This document shows, one piece after another, positions 28,095-37,543 of a DNA stretch of 62,194 nt (positions within the stretch are counted from its first letter, which is position 1; each line of letters starts with the position of its first letter). The notes under the pieces are model-generated. The model was not told the DNA's origin and searched no databases. It was given only the letters and a program-made list of their open reading frames with translations. The stretch comes from Candidatus Accumulibacter contiguus (GTDB lineage: Bacteria > Pseudomonadota > Gammaproteobacteria > Burkholderiales > Rhodocyclaceae), in assembly GCF_012940005.1 (NCBI RefSeq), contig NZ_SPMX01000001.1, forward strand, positions 1 to 62,194, written 5' to 3'. The position numbers and the translations under genes are program-made.

Positions 28095-28676
28095 ATGTTT
28101 CCAGGCGAATTCACGCTGACCCTGCGTCGCCATCCGGCAACACCTGCCCCGGTGGTGCGCACGATCGAAGTGCATGCGGCGCGTGCCGCCGGTGGAGGCA
28201 TTGCCCTGGCCTACTGCCTGCGCGGTGACATGGCCCGCCTGCGGATTCCGGCGCCACAGCCACCCGAACCTGCCGATGGACTCTGGGAACACAGTTGTTT
28301 CGAAGCCTTTGTCGGCGTCCTTGGCGAGGCCGGCTACCACGAGTTCAACTTTTCGCCGTCGGGTCAATGGGCGGCGTATGCGTTTTCCGGCTACCGCCAG
28401 CGCGACGACAGTCGGGTCCTGCTGGTGCCGCCGCAGATCACCGCCAAGCTGTTCGCCGGCAGGCTGGAACTCGAAGCCGTCATTGCCGCCGCCGTGCTGC
28501 CACCGCGAGCCGCCACGGCAACATTGCAGATCGGTCTGTCCGCCGTTGTCGAAGCCGCCGACATCATCGACGGCAGCCATAGCTACTGGGCCTTGCATCA
28601 TCCGGCGGCCTTGCCCGATTTTCACCACCGCGACGGCTTTGCCCTCGAACTGGCGCCAGCGCACGAGTCAAGCTAA
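28095..28676 (+). CDS. DOMON-like domain protein
   Basis: A 193-aa beta-sandwich protein of the DOMON-like group. Recognisable parts are LAYCLRGDMARLRIPAP, LWEHSCFEAFVG, the YHEFNFSPSGQWAAYAFSGYR core and a C-terminal SYWALHHP...PDFHHRDGF segment. These uncharacterised proteins are common in proteobacteria and are thought to bind sugars or haem. There is no signal peptide. Its stop codon TAA (28674-28676) is the first trinucleotide of dispersed element copy 2. Confidence 0.82.
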   Translation: MFPGEFTLTLRRHPATPAPVVRTIEVHAARAAGGGIALAYCLRGDMARLRIPAPQPPEPADGLWEHSCFEAFVGVLGEAGYHEFNFSPSGQWAAYAFSGYRQRDDSRVLLVPPQITAKLFAGRLELEAVIAAAVLPPRAATATLQIGLSAVVEAADIIDGSHSYWALHHPAALPDFHHRDGFALELAPAHESS

Positions 28677-28873
28677 CGGTCATGACTTTTCCAGGCACCC
28701 CCCGATCATGAAAGTCATGACCGTTTCCCTCCCTTGCAGGGCGCATTCCGGCTTGCACGCCGGAATCGTTCGATGGGCGCAGAGCATGCTCTGCGAATTC
28801 CCCATCTCACCCCCGACCCCTCCCCCACGAGTGGGGAGGGGAGATTCGTGAGTCGCTGACGCGACTTGCAGAT
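28674..28873 (+). repeat. Three-hairpin dispersed element, copy 2, with an inserted block
   Basis: It begins TAACGGTCATGACTTTTCC and pairs with AAAGTCATGACCGT at 28701-28714. The C/G-rich second hairpin and the AGTCGC...GCGACT stem follow. Unlike the other copies, about 70 nt are inserted between hairpins 1 and 2. The insert has its own stems: ATTCCGGC...GCCGGAAT and the perfect palindrome GCAGAGCATGCTCTGC. The element lies between the DOMON-like gene and namZ. Confidence 0.85.
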
Positions 28874-28887
28874 TGAAGGAATCCAGA

Positions 28888-30099
28888 ATGCCCGCCCTGC
28901 AATTCGGACTCGATCGCCTGCTCACCGACCCGGCCTTGCGCCGGCCCCTGCGCGGCCGTCGTCTGGCCCTGCTGGCGCATCCGGCGTCGGTCAGCGCCGA
29001 TCTGAGGCATGCCCTCGACGCCCTGGCCGCTTTGCCCGATCTGCACCTCACCGCAGCCTTCGGCCCGCAGCATGGCTTGCGCGGCGACAAGCAGGACAAC
29101 ATGGTCGAGTCGCCCGAGTTTCTCGACCCGCTGCACCACATTCCGGTGTTCAGCCTGTACGGCGCCGTGCGGCGGCCGACGCCGGCGATGATGGCGACTT
29201 TCGACGTGCTGCTGGTCGACCTGCAGGACCTCGGCTGCCGCATCTACACTTTCATCACCACCTTGCGCTACGTGCTCGAAGCTGCTGCCGAGCACGGCAA
29301 GGCGGTATGGATCCTCGATCGCCCCAATCCGGCGGGACGTCCGCTGGAGGGACTGCTGCTGCGTCCCGGCTGGGAGAGCTTCGTCGGCGCCGGGCCACTG
29401 CCGATGCGGCACGGTCTGACCATGGGCGAACTCGCCGGCTGGTTCATCAGCCGCCTTGCTCTCGACCTGGACTGGACGCTGATCCCCATGCAGGGCTGGC
29501 TTCCCGAGGCGGCGCCCGGCTATGGCTGGCCGCTCGGCGAGCGCTGCTGGATCAACCCCAGCCCGAACGCCCCGAACCTGTCGATGGCGCGTTGTTATGC
29601 CGGCACGGTGATGCTCGAAGGCAGCACGCTCTCCGAAGGCCGTGGCACGACGCGCCCGCTGGAGCTTTTTGGCGCGCCGGACATCGACGCGCGCCAGCTG
29701 CTGCTGAGCATGGACGCGCTCGCAGCGCACTGGCTGCAGGGCTGCCGACTGCGCGAATGCTGGTTCGAACCGACTTTCCACAAACACGCCGGGCAGCTCT
29801 GCCACGGCGTGCAGATCCATGTCGACGATGGCTGCTACCGACCCGCCAGTTTCCGCCCCTGGCGCCTGCAGAGCCTGGCTTTCAAGGCGCTGCGGCAACT
29901 GCAGCCGGACTATCCGCTGTGGCGCGATTTTGCCTACGAATACGAATTCGATCGCCGGGCCATCGACCTGATCAACGGTTCGCCCTTGCTGCGCGAGTGG
30001 GTCGATGACCCGACCGCGACGCCGGCCGACCTCGACGCCCTGTGCCGCAGCGACGAGGAGGCCTGGGCGCAGGCGCGTCAGGAATTCCTGCGGTATTGA
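28888..30099 (+). CDS. namZ: DUF1343 / NamZ-type exo-beta-N-acetylmuramidase
   Basis: A 403-aa member of the DUF1343 family (PF07075), whose characterised members (NamZ) release N-acetylmuramic acid from peptidoglycan fragments. Family landmarks are [52 protein letters not shown] and [11 protein letters not shown]. The central motif is [34 protein letters not shown]. No signal peptide is seen, so it may act on recycled muropeptides in the cytoplasm. The ATG at 28888 is 8 nt after GAAGGA; the frame opens at 28873. Confidence 0.9.
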   Translation: [403 protein letters not shown]

Positions 30100-30820
30100 A
30101 CCGGGTCGCTCGCCGACTGGTCGCCGTCAACTGCTGCTGGTCGAGGACGACGACGCGATCGCCGCCGCGCTGCGTCTGCACCTCGAAGAGGCCGGCTATC
30201 GCCTGCATCGCGAGTCCGACGGCTTGCAGGCGATGGCGGCGATCGATCGCCAGCGCTGGGACATGGTTCTGCTCGACCTGATGCTGCCCGGCGCCGACGG
30301 TTGGGACGTCTGCCGTCACCTGCGGGCGCAGCACGCGGATGTGCCGGTGATCATGCTCAGCGCCCGTTCGGCCGAGGCACACCGTATTCTGGGCCTCGAA
30401 CTCGGGGCCGACGATTACCTCGCCAAGCCGTTCTCGATGCTCGAACTGGTGGCGCGCGTGCGGGCACTCCTGCGACGTATCGAGCAATTGCGTTCGTCGC
30501 CGGCGCCGGCATCGGAATTGCGCTTTGGCCCCTTCCGGCTCGATACCCTTCGCCGCGAGCTGCTGCGTGGCGCCGAAGCCGTTCCACTGACCCTTCGTGA
30601 ATTCGACCTGCTGTACTTCCTGGTCCGTCATCCGGGCCGGGCCTTCAGTCGCAGCGAACTTCTGCAGCGCGTCTGGGGCGCCGCTTTCGACGGTTACGAA
30701 CACACCGTGAATTTGCATATCAACCGCCTGCGGACCAAGATCGAAGATGACCCGCGCGACCCGCGCCGGATCGTCACCGTCTGGGGCGTCGGCTACCGCT
30801 TTGAAGAGACGCCCGCGTGA
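30095..30820 (+). CDS. OmpR/PhoB-family response regulator, start codon unclear
   Basis: A receiver domain (QLLLVEDDDAIAAALRLHL; phospho-acceptor Asp in VLLDLMLPGADGWDV; Lys in YLAKPFSMLE) is followed by a winged-helix DNA-binding domain (LTLREFDLLYFLVRHPGRAFSR...HINRLRTKIE...TVWGVGYRF). The receiver begins right after the namZ stop, but no ATG, GTG or TTG in this frame lies between 30098 and the domain. The choices are a rare ATT at 30095, overlapping the namZ stop, or the ATG at 30005 well inside namZ. A start codon may have been lost. It overlaps the histidine kinase by 4 nt. Confidence 0.85.
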   Translation: MEPGRSPTGRRQLLLVEDDDAIAAALRLHLEEAGYRLHRESDGLQAMAAIDRQRWDMVLLDLMLPGADGWDVCRHLRAQHADVPVIMLSARSAEAHRILGLELGADDYLAKPFSMLELVARVRALLRRIEQLRSSPAPASELRFGPFRLDTLRRELLRGAEAVPLTLREFDLLYFLVRHPGRAFSRSELLQRVWGAAFDGYEHTVNLHINRLRTKIEDDPRDPRRIVTVWGVGYRFEETPA

Positions 30821-31515
30821 TCGCTGCCCGCTCCTTCACCACCCGCCTGACGCTGCCCCTGCATCGCCTGGCTGGCCGCATGCGCGACTACTCGCTGCGG
30901 ACGCTGTACGCCGCCGACGCCCGGCGCGACCGCTCGCCGACCAGCGGCGACGAAGTCAGCGCCATTGCCGCGGCCTTTGCCGAGATGACGCAGCGTATCG
31001 AGGCGCAGACGGCGCGCGAACAACAGCAGGCAAGCGCGCACCGCGAGATGATGGCCAGCGTCGCGCACGATCTGCGGACGCCCCTGACGGCGCTGCACGG
31101 CCATCTCGAAGCGATGGCCGGCAAGACACCCGCCGAACCGGGGCGGTGCGCTCGCCTGCTGGCCGCGGCGCTGGCGCAGAGCGACAAGGTACGCCGCCTG
31201 TCGCAGCAGTTGTTCGAGCTGGCGGCGCTGCAGTCCACCGACCAGGTGCTGCACTGCGAGCGTTTCCGGCTCGACGAACTGGTCACCGATGCCGTGCAGA
31301 AGTTCGATCTCGTCGTGGGCAGCGGCCTTGAGGACGGTGGTCTGGGTGTCGGTGAGTTTGGCTTGGGTGGTCATGATGATTGCCGGTGGTTAATGGGCGT
31401 CGTCACTCGTCGTCACTCGCCGTCGCCGCCGAGGATCGCCAGCAACTCGTCCAGCCCGGCCTCTACCCGCCCGAGGTTGCCAACGAGGCCCCAATGGATG
31501 GCATCGGGGTCGTGA
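30817..31515 (+). pseudogene. Sensor histidine kinase with internal deletion and truncated C-terminus
   Basis: It starts MIAARSFTTRLTLPL, a kinase N-terminus, but jumps at once to a HAMP-like linker (HRLAGRMRDYSLRTLYA...DEVSAIAAAFAEM) with no membrane helices or sensor domain. The phospho-histidine is in MMASVAHDLRTPLTALHGHLE. The protein loses homology after AVQKFDL (about 31311), before any ATPase domain, and then reads antisense sequence of the adjacent island to 31515. It cannot be an active kinase. It follows the response regulator with a 4-nt overlap, so this was a normal two-component operon. Confidence 0.85.
31315..31374 (-). pseudogene. N-terminal fragment of a DUF3489-like protein
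   Basis: Only about 19 codons remain, MTTQAKLTDTQTTVLKAAA, which matches the usual opening of DUF3489 proteins. The sequence then becomes the antisense of the truncated histidine kinase. The fragment marks the left boundary of the restriction island at about 31308-31320. It lies 38 nt downstream of the 67-aa gene on the same strand. Confidence 0.6.
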
Positions 31516-31616
31516 CCGAGGTGGTCGTCAGCGAGTTGCTGGAATCGTTCCAACTTGGCGTGGATAGCTGCAGTGCGGGCGAGATAGGCGTCCAGGGTGG
31601 TTTGCTTGGTGTCCAT
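31413..31616 (-). CDS. Small helical protein of unknown function
   Basis: A 67-aa acidic protein, MDTKQTTLDAYLARTAAIHAKLERFQQL..., ending ELLAILGGDGE. It is predicted helical by eye and has no signal or membrane segment. It resembles small proteins encoded next to DUF3489 genes on mobile islands, but no function is known. The start at 31616 has GAGCCAACG upstream, only a weak ribosome-binding site. It is divergent from the HTH regulator of the restriction operon. Confidence 0.5.
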   Translation of the reverse strand: MDTKQTTLDAYLARTAAIHAKLERFQQLADDHLGHDPDAIHWGLVGNLGRVEAGLDELLAILGGDGE

Positions 31617-31763
31617 CGTTGGCTCCGTGATGTGATTGGCGACACCAGCATGAACGCGCTGTTCGATCAGGAAGCCTGGCTGAATGACGCGATAACGCGA
31701 GGAATTGTTGGGGCGATCAACTATGCAATCGGGCTGCCCCCTGTCTTGTCGACCCAAGAGTTG

Positions 31764-31823
31764 GTAAAGTGTCGGCTTTACGACTTGATTCGACTGTGAC
31801 CAACTGTCTTTAAGGCAATTGGT
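31764..31823 (+). promoter_or_regulatory. Candidate operator inverted repeats upstream of the HTH gene
   Basis: Two inverted repeats lie in the divergent region: GTAAAG (31764-31769) with CTTTAC (31776-31781), and ACCAA (31799-31803) with TTGGT (31819-31823). They precede the HTH regulator gene at 31837 and could be its autoregulatory sites or promoter elements. No clear -35/-10 pair was seen. Confidence 0.3.
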
Positions 31824-31836
31824 GCGGGAACTGCCG

Positions 31837-32136
31837 ATGAACGAGCATTGGGTGTCTGTTGAGCAGGTCGCCGAGCATCTCGGCGTAGTCCGGGATTCCA
31901 TTTATCGATGGATTGACGCCAAAGGGCTTCCAGCCCACAAGATTGGCCGGCTTTGGAAGTTCAAGTTGTCTGAGGTGGATGACTGGGTGCGCGGTGGTGG
32001 TGCGCAGGACGACAACGACAAGCGACCGGCGATGAAACCCCAAAAGGACGCGGTCAGGAAAACAAAAAAATGCGACCGTGAAATCTGCGGTCCGACAGGA
32101 CGATTGAATGGCACGGTTATCACTCGCCAAACTTGA
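31837..32136 (+). CDS. Excisionase-like helix-turn-helix regulator of the restriction operon
   Basis: A helix-turn-helix of the excisionase/MerR type ([47 protein letters not shown]) occupies the first 55 residues; a lysine-rich tail follows. As written it ends at 32136, 29 nt inside hsdM. A run of seven A at 32064-32070 splits the tail. With six A the protein would end [15 protein letters not shown], with its TGA (32105-32107) directly abutting the hsdM ATG at 32108, a more natural end. It probably controls the restriction operon. In-frame starts at 31819 (TTG) and 31822 (GTG) are alternatives. Confidence 0.8.
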   Translation: MNEHWVSVEQVAEHLGVVRDSIYRWIDAKGLPAHKIGRLWKFKLSEVDDWVRGGGAQDDNDKRPAMKPQKDAVRKTKKCDREICGPTGRLNGTVITRQT

Positions 32137-34762
32137 ACGGCATCTCTACGCTGCTGCAGACATTCTGCGCAGCAAGATGGATGCGTCGGAATACAAGGAC
32201 TTCATCTTCGGCATGCTGTTCCTCAAGCGCTGCTCGGACGTCTTTGAGGCCGAGCGGGAGAAAGTCGTCGCCGACCACGGCGAGGCGTTTGCCTACGACC
32301 CGATGTTCTACGACAGCTTCTTCGTCCCATCGGAATCACGCTGGCAATATCTGATCGACAACCTCAATGCCGACCGTTACGCGACACTGCTCAACACTGC
32401 GCTGACCAAGCTTGGTGAACACAACGGTCCGCTGGAAGGTGTGCTCGACCATATCGATTTCATGAAGCAGGTCGGCAACAAGCGCGTCATCAACGACGAA
32501 GACTGCCGGGCACTTGCGCGACACTTCAACCGTTACCGCTTCCGCAATGGCGACTTCCAGTTCTCCGATCTGCTCGGTGCCGCCTACGAATTCCTGATCA
32601 ACATGTTCGCCGAATCGGCGGGCAAGAAAGGTGGGGATTTCTACACGCCGCGCGACGTGGTACGTCTGATGGTGCGACTGCTCAAGCCGGGACAAGGCAT
32701 GAGCGTATATGACCCGACCTGCGGGTCGGGCGGCATGCTCATCCTGTCCAAGGAGTACGTGGAACAGTGCGGTGGCAACAGTGCCGATATGCGCCTCGCC
32801 GGGCAGGTGCTCGACGTGTCCGCGTGGACCATCTGCAAGCTCAACATGATTCTGCATGGCATCCCCGACGCCCATATCGAGCGCGAAGACACCCTGCTGC
32901 ACCCCCTGCACCGTGAGGCCGGCGAACTGGAGCGCTTCGACCGGGTGATCGCCAATCCGCCATTCAGCCAGAACTATTCTCGCACCAACATGGAATTCCC
33001 CGAGCGCTTCCGCTGGGGGTGGTGTCCGACGACCGGCAAGAAGGGCGACCTGATGTTCGCCCAGCACATGCTGGCAGTGTGCAAGCCGACCGGCATGGTC
33101 GCCACCGTCATGCCCCACGGGGTGCTGTTCCGGGGCGGCGAGGAAAGAAAGATTCGCCAGAAGTGGATCGAGCAGGACTTGGTCGAGGCCGTCATCGGGC
33201 TACCGCAGAACCTTTTCTACGGCGCCACCATCCCCGCCGGCATCCTGGTGCTGCGCCCGGAGTCCAACCGAAAGCCGGCCGGCCGGCGCGGGCAGGTGTT
33301 GTTCATCAATGCCGACGCCGAATATCACGCCGGGCGCGCCCAGAACTACCTCAAGCCCGAACACGTGGAAAAGATCGTCTCCACCTTCGAGCGCTTCGAG
33401 AATGTGCCCGCCTATGCCCGTGCCGTGAGCGTGCAGGAACTCGCCGACAACGACTACAACCTCAACATCCGCCGCTACGTGGACAACGCCCCGCCACCGG
33501 AGCCCCACGACGTCAGGGCGCACCTGCAAGGTGGTATCCCGGTTGCGGAAATCGAAGCCAAGCGTTCGCTATTCGAGGCGGTCGGGCTGAACCCGGAGCA
33601 TCTATTCACGTTTCGCAACGGGCCATCTGCCAGCAGTGCGCACAGCGCGCCGGGTGTTCGCGAACCATCGGCGCATTATCTCGCGGCCCAAACAAGCTAT
33701 GCGGATTTTGCCGACATACTGGATAGCCGTGCCGACATCCGCCGGTTAATCGAGGCCGACACCGGCATCCGCGACCGGCGCGAACAGATATTCGCGGCCT
33801 GCGACGATTGGTGGGCTACCCACAGCCACCAGCTGGCTGATCTGCCCAATCGCCGTGACCTCAATGGGGTGCGCAGCGAGTTCCTGGAAACCTTTGGCGT
33901 TGCACTGTCGCCGATTGGCGCGCTGGATCGCTTCCAGCTTGCCGGCGTGGTGGCCGGCTGGTGGAGCGACAGCCTGCCCGACCTCAAGACGCTGATGGAG
34001 CGTGGCTTCGCCGGCGTCATCGAGGGCTGGCTGGATGCCATCGCCGATGCGCTGGAGGACGACGAAAGCAGTGGTCCGATCTTCGACCCGTTCACCCATC
34101 CGCTGGTGCTGAGCACCATGCAGGATTACCTGGCGCGCATCGAGGCCGAGCGCCAGGAGATCACCCGCCTGCGGGCCGAGAAGGAGGCATGGGAAGCCGA
34201 GAACCCGCCCGAGGACGAGGAGGAGGCCGAGGGCTGGAACTACGCCAGGAACCTGGAACGCCGCATCAAGGAACTCAAGGACAGCATCCGTGAAGACCTG
34301 AAGCGCTTCAAGGAACTGGAAAAGAAGCTCGGCATGAAGAAGTACGCCGGCAATACGGCGTTCGCCGCCGAGCACGCGGGCATCAAAGCTCAGCTCGCGC
34401 CGACGCTCGAGCAGATCGCGGCGCTGCAAGCGGAACTCGAACCCTATGAAACCATCACAGCCGATCTGGCCGCTACCCGTGCTCGCTATCGGGAACTGCT
34501 AAATCAATTCCTCGATACGCTCACCAAGCGGTGCAACGACATGAGTGGTGAGCAAACTGCCACGATGGTGCTGCGACTCTTGGAAGAGCGGGTACAAGCA
34601 GCACTGGATGGAGCCATTGCGAGAAGACGGCAGGTATTGATTTCTTGCATCGAACGACTTTGGGACAAGTACAGCGTCACGTTGCATCAGATGCAGCGAA
34701 CGCAGCAAGCGCTGCGGGGCAGCGTCGGTCAGTTGCTTCAAGGATTGGGCTATGTGCTCTGA
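32108..34762 (+). CDS. hsdM: Type I restriction-modification DNA methyltransferase subunit
   Basis: An 884-aa N6-adenine methyltransferase. The HsdM N-terminal helical domain ([34 protein letters not shown]) is followed by the catalytic domain. That domain has [18 protein letters not shown], the SAM motif [11 protein letters not shown] and the catalytic NPPFSQN. It is much longer than the roughly 500-aa EcoKI type. The extra C-terminal part holds a charged coiled coil ([22 protein letters not shown] and onward), as in the long HsdM subfamily. It overlaps the HTH gene upstream and hsdS downstream by 11 nt. Confidence 0.96.
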   Translation: MARLSLAKLERHLYAAADILRSKMDASEYKDFIFGMLFLKRCSDVFEAEREKVVADHGEAFAYDPMFYDSFFVPSESRWQYLIDNLNADRYATLLNTALTKLGEHNGPLEGVLDHIDFMKQVGNKRVINDEDCRALARHFNRYRFRNGDFQFSDLLGAAYEFLINMFAESAGKKGGDFYTPRDVVRLMVRLLKPGQGMSVYDPTCGSGGMLILSKEYVEQCGGNSADMRLAGQVLDVSAWTICKLNMILHGIPDAHIEREDTLLHPLHREAGELERFDRVIANPPFSQNYSRTNMEFPERFRWGWCPTTGKKGDLMFAQHMLAVCKPTGMVATVMPHGVLFRGGEERKIRQKWIEQDLVEAVIGLPQNLFYGATIPAGILVLRPESNRKPAGRRGQVLFINADAEYHAGRAQNYLKPEHVEKIVSTFERFENVPAYARAVSVQELADNDYNLNIRRYVDNAPPPEPHDVRAHLQGGIPVAEIEAKRSLFEAVGLNPEHLFTFRNGPSASSAHSAPGVREPSAHYLAAQTSYADFADILDSRADIRRLIEADTGIRDRREQIFAACDDWWATHSHQLADLPNRRDLNGVRSEFLETFGVALSPIGALDRFQLAGVVAGWWSDSLPDLKTLMERGFAGVIEGWLDAIADALEDDESSGPIFDPFTHPLVLSTMQDYLARIEAERQEITRLRAEKEAWEAENPPEDEEEAEGWNYARNLERRIKELKDSIREDLKRFKELEKKLGMKKYAGNTAFAAEHAGIKAQLAPTLEQIAALQAELEPYETITADLAATRARYRELLNQFLDTLTKRCNDMSGEQTATMVLRLLEERVQAALDGAIARRRQVLISCIERLWDKYSVTLHQMQRTQQALRGSVGQLLQGLGYVL

Positions 34763-36071
34763 AGCCTTGCCGATGGATTCACCCTCACCTGTAGAACTGC
34801 CCGTCGGCTGGAGGGAGGTGCCGCTGCGTGCCGTGGCAGACACGAAATTCAGTAATGTCGACAAGCTCACCAAGTCCGGAGAACAGGCGGTACGACTGTG
34901 CAATTACGTTGACGTCTACAACAACGATTATATCACCGAAGCCATCGAGTTCATGGAAGCCACCGCATCGCAGCCCGAGATCGACAGGTTCCACCTTCAG
35001 GTCGGCGATGTGATCATCACCAAGGATTCCGAGACTCCCTACGATATCGGGACTCCAGCACGGGTGGACTACGCGACCGACGACTTGGTTTGCGGCTATC
35101 ACCTCGCATTGCTGCGCCCTGATCAGGATGCTGTTGATTCCGACTATCTGAGCAAGCAGATTGGGCATTCTCGGCTGGCCGGATACTTTGCGCGGATGGC
35201 GAACGGCCTCACTCGATATGGGCTATCAGTTGGCGCCATCAGCAGCGCCCCTGTCTGGCTTCCCCCTCTGAACGAGCAGCGACAGATTGGTCGAGCCTTG
35301 AGGGAGATTGATACCGCCATCGAGCAAGCCGAAGCGCTGATCGCCAAGCTCAAGCAGGTGCGGGCGGGATTGCTGCATGACCTGCTGATAAGAGGAATCA
35401 ATGACAACGGCGAAATTCGCGATCCCATCGCGCATCCCGAACAGTTCCAGAACTCCCCTCTTGGGTTGATTCCATGCGGCTGGACAATCGAGACGCTCGT
35501 CAGTCGTATCGCGCTTCCGCAGGGCCAAGTTGATCCTCGACTCGCGCCGTATTGCGATTGGATCCTCGTTGCGCCAGACCACGTCGAATCAGTGACGGGG
35601 CGGCTGCTTGCGAGTGTCACTGCGGCTGAGCAAGGTGCCATATCCGGAAAGTATGTGTTTGGCCCTGGCGACGTCATCTACAGCAAGATTCGCCCGTATC
35701 TTCGGAAAGCTGTTCTGGCCTCTGGTGAGGGTCTATGCAGTGCCGATATGTATCCCCTTCGCCCCAATGACGGAGTCCATCCGCGATTCCTACTTGCAGT
35801 TATCTTGGGCGAGCCATTCTCAAGATTCGCTTCCGCCGTTTCAATGCGTAGCGGATTTCCCAAGATCAACAGAGAAGAGTTGGCCGAGTTCGTTACGAGC
35901 TGGCCACCGTTCGATGAACAGCAGCGCATCGCAAGCGCCATCGAATTGTGTGACCGCGAGCAGGACGCGATTGAGAACGAACTGACAAAGTTGCATCTTT
36001 TAAAATCCGGCCTGATGGCCGATCTGCTCAGCGGCCGCGTCCGCGTACCAGCCGGCCTGGAGGTGGCCTGA
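34752..36071 (+). CDS. hsdS: Type I restriction-modification specificity subunit
   Basis: A 439-aa HsdS with two target-recognition domains and two conserved helical regions. The first TRD starts at [15 protein letters not shown] and ends with [43 protein letters not shown]. The second starts [16 protein letters not shown] and ends [45 protein letters not shown]. Each TRD reads one half of a bipartite target. Both repeats are complete, so it looks functional. It overlaps hsdM by 11 nt and the next small ORF by 1 nt. Confidence 0.95.
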   Translation: MCSEALPMDSPSPVELPVGWREVPLRAVADTKFSNVDKLTKSGEQAVRLCNYVDVYNNDYITEAIEFMEATASQPEIDRFHLQVGDVIITKDSETPYDIGTPARVDYATDDLVCGYHLALLRPDQDAVDSDYLSKQIGHSRLAGYFARMANGLTRYGLSVGAISSAPVWLPPLNEQRQIGRALREIDTAIEQAEALIAKLKQVRAGLLHDLLIRGINDNGEIRDPIAHPEQFQNSPLGLIPCGWTIETLVSRIALPQGQVDPRLAPYCDWILVAPDHVESVTGRLLASVTAAEQGAISGKYVFGPGDVIYSKIRPYLRKAVLASGEGLCSADMYPLRPNDGVHPRFLLAVILGEPFSRFASAVSMRSGFPKINREELAEFVTSWPPFDEQQRIASAIELCDREQDAIENELTKLHLLKSGLMADLLSGRVRVPAGLEVA

Positions 36072-36289
36072 TGCCCCCTCTGCACAAACTCCTCGCTGAT
36101 TTCCCGTCCAACCACCCCGACGACGGCAGGCGCGAACAGACTCTGCCCGAGCGCATCGCCGAACTCGAAGCGGAAAACGCGCACCTGCGCGCCGCGCTGG
36201 AGCAAATCGCCGGGTTTCCTCACGCGCCGGACGCCTGGATCGTCGCCCGCTCGGCATTGCAGCCGCTGAAGGAAAAGCCCGAGCGATGA
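36071..36289 (+). CDS. Small coiled-coil protein between hsdS and fic
   Basis: A 72-aa protein with a short predicted coiled coil (LPERIAELEAENAHLRAALEQIAG, about residues 25-48), then a proline-containing helix and a basic end. It overlaps hsdS by 1 nt (TGATG) and the Fic gene by 4 nt, so it is translated as part of the operon. No family is recognised. The position immediately before fic suggests it could be the Fic partner or antitoxin, but this Fic already carries its own inhibitory motif. Confidence 0.65.
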   Translation: MPPLHKLLADFPSNHPDDGRREQTLPERIAELEAENAHLRAALEQIAGFPHAPDAWIVARSALQPLKEKPER

Positions 36290-37482
36290 GCTTCTCACCT
36301 CGCTTCGCCTATTCCCATGCGATGGTGCGCAACCTCGGCCTCATCGAGTCCGCTCGCGCCGTGGTGGATGTGCTGCCCCTGCCGCCGGATCAGGAGCTGC
36401 GCCTGAAGCAGGCGGCCCGGCAGCGGGCGACGCGCCATTCCACGCGCATCGAAGGCAACACCCTGAACTCGGAGCAAGTGGGGCAGGCGGTGATGGCGGT
36501 GGGCAAGAGTCAGACCGAAATGCAGCAGGAGGTGCGCAACTACTGGCGCGCGCTGGAGTGGATCGAGGAGCAGTTGGAGGCCAATCGGCACCCGTCCGAG
36601 GAATTCATCCGCGAGTTGCATAGCATCATCCTGGTGCGCGGCATGGGCCGGCGGGGCCTGCGCAGCGACTATCGCAGGGAGGAATGTCCGGTGGTGGATT
36701 TGGCTACCCGCCGCATCGACTACGCTCCGCCGACGCCCGCCGACGTGCCGGTATTGATGCGGGAACTGGTGGCCTGGTGGCAAGGCGAAGCGGCGGCTGC
36801 GCTGCCTGGCCCGGTGCGCGCCGGCCTGCTGGCGCACCGTTTCGTCAGCATCCATCCCTTCGGCGACGGGAACGGTCGCACGGCCCGTGCCCTGGCGACG
36901 GCCGAGTTGTGGCGCAGCGGCTACGAGATGCGCGGCTTCCTGTCGCTGGAGGAACACTACACGGCAGACCTCGGCGCCTATTACGACCATCTTCAGATGG
37001 GTCTGCCGGTGAATTTCTACGACGGGCGCCATGACCCGGACCACGGCCAGTGGCTGGAGTTTTTCCTGGCCACGATGGCGCGTGCGGCGGACGATCTGCG
37101 CCGTCAGGCCGTCGACCTTTATGCGCCCCATCGCCGTCGGGCGCCGCCTTGGGAATCGCTACGCCGGGTGCAGCAACAACTCCTGACGCGCCTGCTGATG
37201 CGTGGTTTGGAAACCGGTTCGGAAGGCCTCGCGTTCACCCCCTCCGACATGGTCGAGTGGTTCGGTATTTCCGCCAACACCGGACGGGAATGGCTGGACC
37301 GCTGGCGCGGTGAGGGATTCGTGGAGCCGGCCAGGGCCGGAGTTCAGCGCGTTCGAGCGTATGTGCTGAGCTCCAAGTGGCACAGCCTGTTACGTGAGGC
37401 TATTGCGTTTAGCGCAAGCGTTAACACAAGCAAAACCAGCAAAAAAATGACCGAGTGCAAAGCTAAATCAAATGGTTGTTGA
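36286..37482 (+). CDS. Fic-domain AMP-transferase with intramolecular inhibitory helix
   Basis: A 398-aa Fic protein. The catalytic loop HPFGDGNGRTAR starts at His190. The inhibitory motif S-T-R-I-E-G-N at residues 52-58 fits [S/T]xxxE[G/N] on the N-terminal side, so this is a class II, self-inhibited Fic. The C-terminus carries a winged-helix-like segment (MVEWFGISANTGREWLDRWRGEGFVE). Fic enzymes AMPylate target proteins. Its place between hsdS and hsdR, overlapping the small ORF by 4 nt, ties it to the restriction operon, a recurrent arrangement in mobile type I systems. The tail after residue 385 is lysine-rich and low in complexity. Confidence 0.93.
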   Translation: MSFSPRFAYSHAMVRNLGLIESARAVVDVLPLPPDQELRLKQAARQRATRHSTRIEGNTLNSEQVGQAVMAVGKSQTEMQQEVRNYWRALEWIEEQLEANRHPSEEFIRELHSIILVRGMGRRGLRSDYRREECPVVDLATRRIDYAPPTPADVPVLMRELVAWWQGEAAAALPGPVRAGLLAHRFVSIHPFGDGNGRTARALATAELWRSGYEMRGFLSLEEHYTADLGAYYDHLQMGLPVNFYDGRHDPDHGQWLEFFLATMARAADDLRRQAVDLYAPHRRRAPPWESLRRVQQQLLTRLLMRGLETGSEGLAFTPSDMVEWFGISANTGREWLDRWRGEGFVEPARAGVQRVRAYVLSSKWHSLLREAIAFSASVNTSKTSKKMTECKAKSNGC

Positions 37483-37543
37483 CGTATCCACCAAGAAATA
37501 ACACAAGCCTGCGGACGCGGATAAGGGACTTTGGGGAGGCGAC

